Below are positions 58,631 through 64,000 of a stretch of DNA of 64,000 bases, piece after piece; positions within the stretch are counted from its first letter, which is position 1, and every line of letters starts with the position of its first letter. Position numbers and translations under genes: made by a program. This DNA comes from Pogonophryne albipinna (taxonomy: Eukaryota > Chordata > Actinopteri > Perciformes > Artedidraconidae), in NCBI GenBank assembly GCA_028583405.1, contig CM053261.1, forward strand, positions 12,270,459 through 12,334,458. The letters run 5' to 3'. The notes below the pieces were generated by a model, which ran no database searches, had not been told where the DNA came from, and saw nothing but the letters and a program-made list of their open reading frames with translations.

Positions 58631-60017
58631 CAGTGACCACCAACTGGCGGCCCGCGGGCCACATCCGGCCCGCCAGACATTCTCATCCGGCCCGCACGAC
58701 GGGGGTGACTGTGGCGTTGGCGGAGTGGTTACTGCGTTCGCCCCCCACCCATTTTTTTTTTACAACGTCTCGTGAGTAAGGTGCAGTACCGGAGTCCAAC
58801 AGAGAGGCAGCAGCTGCGGGACAGTAGACTGCGTACTGCGAAACCTTCCTTGAAGAAGAAGAAGTGATCCTTCGTTGTGAAGAGTCTGCTTTGTGCGCTC
58901 CGCACCACAGCAGCAGCCCCGCTGCGACAGAGTCCAACAGAGAGGCAGGAGCTGCGGGACAGTAGCCTAGAAGCAGGGTTGGGTTGTAACGGAATATATG
59001 TAACGGCGTTACGTAATCAGAATACAAAAATCAAGTAGGCTAACTGTATTCAGCTGGCGTTACATTTGAAAAACGAGTAATCTGATTACAGTTACTTTCG
59101 TAAACCTGAAGTGAATACATTTTGGAATACTTATTGGAATTATTGGTGGAAAAGTTTCCTCACAAAATGTAATATTCATTACCGGCAGAACTGTGTGCAC
59201 ACTGCACAGCGCTGCAGCATGTCTGTGAGCGAGAGAGAGATGCAGCGTGTCTGTGAGGCCCCGCCCCCGCACGCAGATGAGAGAGAGAGAGATCTCTTTT
59301 AAAATATATTGAAAGTTAGAAACGGAGATGGTTAGATAAAATGTGCAAGATAACGTTGATGTAGCATTTCTTTATTGTCGAAATGATGACATTTATAACG
59401 GGATCAAATCAAAGTGAATGGCCTGCTGCTGCTGAATGCATGGGGCAAGTGACTGGAACAAGTTTTAAAAGTTATTACATCGTTTCAGATAATAATAATA
59501 ATGATAATTCATTCTATTTAGGGGCGCCTTTCAAAGCACCCAAGGACACCTTACAATTCATAACATATTCTAAGGAAAGGTTTACAGTAGGAGAATGCAG
59601 TCCGGGTGATGTTTTTTATGTGGGGTGCAGATGAGAGGGAGCTGTCCAGAATGACACCAAGATGTTGTGTTTGAGTTCTTGATACGCCATTAAAACAGTA
59701 AAACAAGTGTCTCCTGCTCACCAAAACATACCCATCTGTTATGGAAAAAGAAAGTATTCCAAAAGTATTCTAAAAGTAACCTGAACACGTTACTTTTATA
59801 AGACTGTAACTGTATTCTGATTACTTTCAGAGCATGTATTCAGTAATCAGTAACTGATTACATTTACAAAGTAACCCTCCCAACCCTGCCTAGAAGTGAT
59901 CCTTCGTTAGCGTGAAGAGTCTGCTAAGCTTTATGCAGTACCTGTACCCCCCCCGGCCCGCGATAGTGTCTATTGGATACATTTTGGCCCTTGGACAAAT
60001 GTAGTTGGTGATCCCTG
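58631..60017. mobile_element. inner hAT composite (E1), inverted copy of the outer element
   Basis: Ends CAGTGACCACCAACTGGCGG and (inverted) CAGGGATCACCAACTACATT, matching both termini of the outer element in reverse order. Target duplication CAATAGAC (58623-58630) versus CCATAGAC (60018-60025), one mismatch. 1387 bp, carrying a passenger hAT. Internal sequence includes two diverged copies of a block of about 150 bp with GAGTCCAACAGAGAGGCAG and GAAGTGATCCTTCGTT. Together with the resumed outer copy it makes the arms of the large inverted repeat. Confidence 0.85.
58974..59888. mobile_element. passenger hAT in E1
   Basis: Ends CAGGGTTGGG on both sides (inverted), flanked by a perfect 8-bp duplication CCTAGAAG (58966-58973 and 59889-59896). 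915 bp. Its interior at about 59580-59690 is, on the minus strand, an L2 LINE fragment reading LGVILDSSLSSAPHIKNITR-like. The passenger thus contains retrotransposon-derived sequence. Compared with the copy in E2 it has about 40 extra bases near 59190-59235. Confidence 0.85.
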
Positions 60018-60392
60018 CCATAGACACTATCGCGGGCCGGGGGGGGGGGGGGGGGGGGTGGTACAGGTACTGCATAAAGCTTAGCAGACTCTTCACGCTA
60101 ACGAAGGATCACTTCTAGGCAGGGTTGGGAGGGTTACTTGAATACATGCTCTAAAAGTAATCAGAATGCAGTTACAGTTACGTGTCTTAAAAACGTATTC
60201 AGGTTACTTTTAGAATACTTTTGGAATACTTTCTTTTTCCATAACAGATGGGTATGTTTTGGTGAGCAGGAGACACTTGTTTTACTGTTTTAATGGCGTA
60301 TCAAGAACTCAAACACAACATCTTGGTGTCATTCTGGACAGCTCCCTCTCATCTGCACCCCACATAAAAAACATCACCCGGACTGCATTCTC

Positions 60393-61404
60393 CAGTGACG
60401 TGCGGTGAGGTTCATGGCTGGTGAGGCACTGACTCTTTCAGAGTCAGATTTACAAATATTATATTTTGACCTTAATCGAAATGTTCGGTTATTTACAAAA
60501 GCTTTTTTAGTCTGATGCTTCGATTCATTTTAAACAGACTGTTCAACAAAAGGATACCCAACATCTAAATATAAGATTAGATTGTTCTTTCTTAGTAAGA
60601 TCCCATTTTCATTACAATGTGGTCTTACCTTGACTTGAAGATGAAGTCCATGCTATCCTTCTTGACAACAATCTTCCATTACATTTTTGTAAAAGTCCTC
60701 CTTATCTTCCTCTAGTTTCAAAAGTCTAGCTTGTTTTTTGCGTCTGCGTAGAATAACAGTAGCAACAAGAACTCACGTGCGCCCCCTTCAGTGCGGCAGA
60801 GGTTATGGCTGCCTCCTCTGGTGCTTTTTTCATTGCCGTTGTATGATGAGACCAGCGAGCCTTAAATATCATATATACGTGAAATAAGTTATTTAGAGAC
60901 TATGGATGGCGAGGATAAATGTAATAAAGGGATCTACAAACATTACATTGGTGACATACAGTGAGATGGTGCAGGCATGCGCTTAGGGCCCGCTTTCCAG
61001 ACAGTTTCTGTGGGGTGACGCATTCTGAGGTGAGGCAGAGCTCATCTGTGCCTCACCTTCACCCCACAGTAACTGGCTTGAGCGCGCTCACAAAATAAGT
61101 GCCCGCGCTAAATTAGTGCCCGCGCTCCAGCCAGTTACTGTGGGCTTACTGTAGAGGCAGAGCTCGTCCCTGCCTCACTTCTCATCGCTCCCATGTAGCC
61201 TAGTTGTAGCGGAGCTCGGCCAATTTAGCTGATTTTGACTATAAAAAGCGATTGGAATCATACAGAAATCACACTTACAACACAGATCAGTGGAGACAGT
61301 TTATTATTATTACTATTTAGTTTTTCTTTAGTTGTTTTTCCGTTATATTGGAGTATGACAGGTGAGGCTCTGCCTCCCCTGCCTCCCCTGACTGCACGTC
61401 GCTG
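60393..61404. mobile_element. 1.0-kb hAT-type element inserted in E2's passenger
   Basis: Ends CAGTGACGTGCGGTGAGG and (inverted) CAGCGACGTGCAGTCAGG, with a perfect 8-bp duplication GCATTCTC (60385-60392 and 61405-61412). The interior has repeated GTGAGGCAGAGCTC-like motifs and an inverted pair around CCAGTTACTGTGGG. No coding capacity. Confidence 0.85.
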
Positions 61405-61949
61405 GCATTCTCCTACTGTAAACCTTTCCTTAGAATATGTTATGAATTGTAAGGTGTCCTTGGGTGCTTTGAAAGGCGCCCCTAAATAGAATGAATTATC
61501 ATTATTATTTATTATTATTATCTGAAACTATGTAATAACTTTTAAAACGTGTTCCAGTCACTTGCCCCATGCATTCAGCAGCAGCAGGCCATTCACTTTG
61601 ATTTTATCCCGTTATAAATGTCATCATTTCGACAATAAAGAAATGCTACATCAACGTTATCTTTTATCTAACCATCTCCGTTTCTAACTTTCAATATATT
61701 TTAAAAGAGATCTCTCTCTCTCATCTGCGTGCGGGGGCGGGGCCTCACAGACACGCTGCATCTCTCTCTCGTTCTGCCGGTAATGAATATTACATTTTGT
61801 GAGGAAACTTTTCCACCAATAATTCCAATAAGTATTCCTAAATGTATTCACTTCAGGTTTACGAAAGTAACTGTAATCAGATTACTCGTTTTTCAAATGT
61901 AACGCCAGCTGAATACAGTTAGCCTACTTGATTTTTGTATTCTGATTAC

Positions 61950-62212
61950 TAGGGCTGTCAGTCGATTAAAATATTTAATCACGATTAATCGCACATTTTT
62001 TATCTGTTCTAAATGTACCTTAGAGGAATATTTTTCAAGTTTTTAATACTCTTATCAACATATGAGTGGACAAATATGCTTTATGCTAATGTTTATTATC
62101 ATTTGAACAATGACAAATACTCATGAATATTAAACACAACAACCTCTGAACATTACAAATATTCGCCTCAATTCAACCTGGAACCTCTCTCATACAATAA
62201 TACAATACAAAT

Positions 62213-62285
<73 letters not shown>

Positions 62286-62830
62286 TGGATCGTTGGAGCT
62301 ATGTGCAACTCAAGGCATATGCTGGAACGGGAGCTGCCTGGACGCTGCAATCATGTTGCGCACTATCCGTGCTGAGTGTGCTGACTTTTCGTACAATGTC
62401 CCACTGTCTGGCTTCCTGCATAAAGTCAAGTGCTCGGCGCAGTTGTGGCGAAATGTCGCTCCTCTGTTTTCATTGAAACAGCTCCTTATATCCGTTAGCG
62501 CAGCTAGCTAGCACCAGATGCTAACAACAACAATGCACGTAAGGTCTCTCTCTCGCTCGCTCGGGCCACACATACACACACCCTCCCGGTCCTCCCAATA
62601 GCCAGTCGGTACCTGCCGGTGAGCGTGGAAGTGTGGTCTGCCACAAGCAGGCAGCAGGAGCGGGGCTGTCAGCATCAGCTTGTAGATGGTATTTTAAACT
62701 CGATGCGCTCTGAAACTACGGGGCGGCAGAGGAAAAAAAAATACACATGCGTTAATCGCGTTAAAATAATTAGTGGCGTTAATTTTTGTTTGCGTTAACG
62801 CGTTATTAACGCGTTAACTTGACAGCCCTA
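61950..62830. mobile_element. 881-bp hAT-type element with a long TG microsatellite
   Basis: Ends TAGGGCTGTCAGTCGATTAA and (inverted) TAGGGCTGTCAAGTTAACGC, sharing TAGGGCTGTCA. The 8-bp duplication CTGATTAC is perfect (61942-61949 and 62831-62838). The right half has GTTAACGCG repeats. The interior carries the TG repeat listed separately. No transposase. Confidence 0.85.
62214..62276. repeat. (TG)n microsatellite, about 31 units
   Basis: An uninterrupted dinucleotide run followed by (GA)n. It generates misleading Cys/Val and Thr/His open frames on the two strands. Confidence 0.99.
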
Positions 62831-63433
62831 CTGATTACATAACGCCGTTAAACATATTCCGTTACAACCCAACCCTGCTTCTAGGCTACTGTCCCGCAGC
62901 TCCTGCCTCTCTGTTGGACTCTGTTGCAGCGGGGCTGCTGCTGTGGTGCGGAGCGCACAAAGCAAAGCAGACTCTTCACAACGAAGGATCACTTCTTCTT
63001 CTTCAAGGAAGGGAAGGTTTCGCAGTACGCAGTCTACTGTCCCGCAGCTGCTGCCTCTCTGTTGGACTCCGGTACTGCACATTACTCACGAGACGTTGTA
63101 AAAAAAAAAAATGGGTGGGGGGCGAACGCAGTAACCACTCCGCCAACGCCACAGTCACCCCCGTCGTGCGGGCCGGATGAGAATGTCTGGCGGGCCGGAT
63201 GTGGCCCGCGGGCCGCCAGTTGGTGCATGGTCACTGCACTATACTGTGACTTTTTCCCAAATGATTGACATACCATACTATGACTTTTTTTCAAATGTTT
63301 CGATACACCATTCCATTATTTTGTTTTCACATTTTTCGACACACAATACTATGACTTTTTTTTTAATTTCTTACATATATTCGATTTTTTTAGGAAAGCT
63401 TATACTTTGATTATTTTTCCTCTATAAAACTTG

Positions 63434-63498
63434 TTCCCATACCGGGAGTCGAACCCGGGCCACCTGGGTGAAAACCAGGAATCCTAACCGCTAGACCA
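63434..63498 (-). pseudogene. tRNA-Glu copy broken at its 5' end
   Basis: Same tRNA-Glu(UUC) sequence as at 58469 through the 3' acceptor strand, T, anticodon and D arms. After GGTCTAG on the minus strand, the seven-base 5' acceptor strand is replaced by a transposon end. Unlike the other copy it has perfect anticodon and T stems, and TTTT four bases downstream on the minus strand. Flanking sequence on its 3' side (ATTCGATTTTTTTA, then GCTTATACTTT) is shared with the first copy, so the two are members of one tandem array. Confidence 0.85.
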
Positions 63499-64000
63499 GA
63501 GGTACTCAAACCTTTTTGTTAAAGGTCCACTTGTGAATTTTATACAAGGTCAATGACCTGTATATACACAGACATTCAATACATACATACATACATCATA
63601 CATACATACATACATACAGTATCATGGCTTGAACTAGTGGGAGAAATGGCACTGTTTGTCTGTAGCCAATGCCTTGAACCTCGGCAAAAATGGCATTAGA
63701 AGCATTAGAAAGTCAAGGTAAACTTGTGGTTAACTTAAATGCGCGTGACACTCGCGCACACAAGTAAATATATGCACGTTCATTCTCAGAACGCGTCAGA
63801 CACAAGACAATATACATTAAAAGGGACCTATCATGCAAAATGCACTTTGTGATGTATTTTATACATAAATATGTGTCCCCGGTGCGTCGGGGAACTCACG
63901 CAGCGTCAGAAAATAAAACCCGCTCTCTTTTCCTCCGTAGGCTACCCAAATCTTTTAAAAACAGGGGTACAACGAGCGGATACAGATTTGCTGCCAATCT
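63497..64000. mobile_element. hAT-type element entering the tRNA gene, runs off the window
   Basis: Starts CAGAGGTACTCAAACC, a typical hAT terminus similar to that at 36560, directly after CGCTAGAC within the tRNA. The other end and target duplication lie outside the window. Interior: a (CATA)n microsatellite at about 63580-63618, and at 63817-63820 TTAA followed by AAGGGACCTATCATGC, the start of a further TTAA-targeting element related to that at 42413. Confidence 0.65.

Larger units (their letters stand above)
60120..62877. mobile_element. passenger hAT in E2, split by two later hATs
   Basis: Same element as in E1, inverted, flanked by CTTCTAGG (60112-60119 and 62878-62885), the reverse complement of the E1 duplication. 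It lies at the same internal site, so the passenger was present before E1 and E2 diverged. Subtracting the insertions at 60393-61404 and 61950-62830 leaves about 850 bp. The L2-derived LGVILDSSLSSAPHIKNITR frame is readable on the plus strand just before 60385. Confidence 0.85.
58581..63236. mobile_element. outer hAT composite (E2), interrupted by a self-copy and other hATs
   Basis: Starts CAAGGATCACCAACTACATT and ends, inverted, CAGTGACCATGCACCAACT. It is flanked by a perfect 8-bp target duplication CACTATAC (58573-58580 and 63237-63244). After its first 50 bases it is interrupted by an opposite-orientation copy (58631-60017). Its own body resumes at 60026. It also carries the passenger hAT starting at 60120 and later insertions at 60393-61404 and 61950-62830. 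With these removed, apart from the passenger, it is about 1.35 kb. No transposase is encoded. A G tract lies near 60039-60058. Confidence 0.85.

Noticed and set aside
58683..59027. Open frames in the inverted-repeat arms (also 62828-63268)
   Set aside because: The same sequence appears in both arms as part of a non-coding hAT element; frames are mirror copies, not genes.
62168..62476. Open frames with poly-(Thr-His) and poly-(Cys-Val)
   Set aside because: Translations of the TG microsatellite.
58581..63236. Assembly artefact as the explanation of the large inverted repeat
   Set aside because: Arms differ by indels and substitutions, one arm holds unique insertions, and the insertion borders have 8-bp target duplications; an artefactual mirror would be identical.
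63580..63618. CRISPR-like or regulatory repeat
   Set aside because: Simple (CATA)n microsatellite.

Overview
The window looks like ray-finned fish (percomorph-type teleost) genomic DNA. It has compact intron-containing genes with canonical GT/AG splice sites, protein sequences close to known vertebrate orthologues, and dense teleost-type transposons (hAT, Tc1, Harbinger-like, TTAA-targeting elements, L2 and jockey-like LINEs). Gene calls and exon boundaries were read by hand from the sequence; no database search was run.

Layout. (1) 1-12.4 kb: tmem119 (+), iscu (-) converging on it, a truncated Tc1 relic, an unrecognised two-exon candidate (-), and a chemerin-receptor-like GPCR, cmklr1 (+). 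TMEM119, ISCU and CMKLR1 also lie close together on human chromosome 12q23-24. (2) 13.6-19.5 kb: rnf185 (+), an ER membrane RING E3 ligase, and a convergent MADF-BESS DNA-binding protein gene (-). (3) 21.7-27.7 kb: gsc2 (+) and ess2/dgcr14 (+). (4) 29-32.4 kb: a decayed endonuclease/reverse-transcriptase LINE whose 3' end carries two overlapping near-perfect palindromes. (5) 33.4-50.2 kb: dgcr2 (+), 11 recognised coding exons plus one candidate 33-nt exon, with introns full of intact-ended transposons. (6) 53.6-56.3 kb: ca15-like GPI-anchored carbonic anhydrase (+). gsc2-ess2-dgcr2-ca15 matches the mammalian 22q11/DiGeorge neighbourhood, so this is old vertebrate synteny. (7) 58.4-64 kb: remnants of a tRNA-Glu array broken up by hAT transposons.

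The genes do not form an operon or a single pathway. Their products act in bone/microglial membrane biology (TMEM119), mitochondrial Fe-S assembly (ISCU), chemerin signalling (CMKLR1), ER-associated degradation (RNF185), transcription (MADF-BESS, GSC2), splicing (ESS2), cell-surface adhesion (DGCR2) and CO2/bicarbonate handling (CA15).

The most striking structure is at 58581-63236. A non-autonomous hAT element appears to have inserted, in opposite orientation, about 50 bp inside a second copy of itself, making an inverted repeat with arms of about 1.35 kb. Both copies carry the same passenger hAT at the same internal site, and one arm later received two more hAT insertions. Every junction can be resolved through 8-bp target-site duplications, one of which has a single mismatch.
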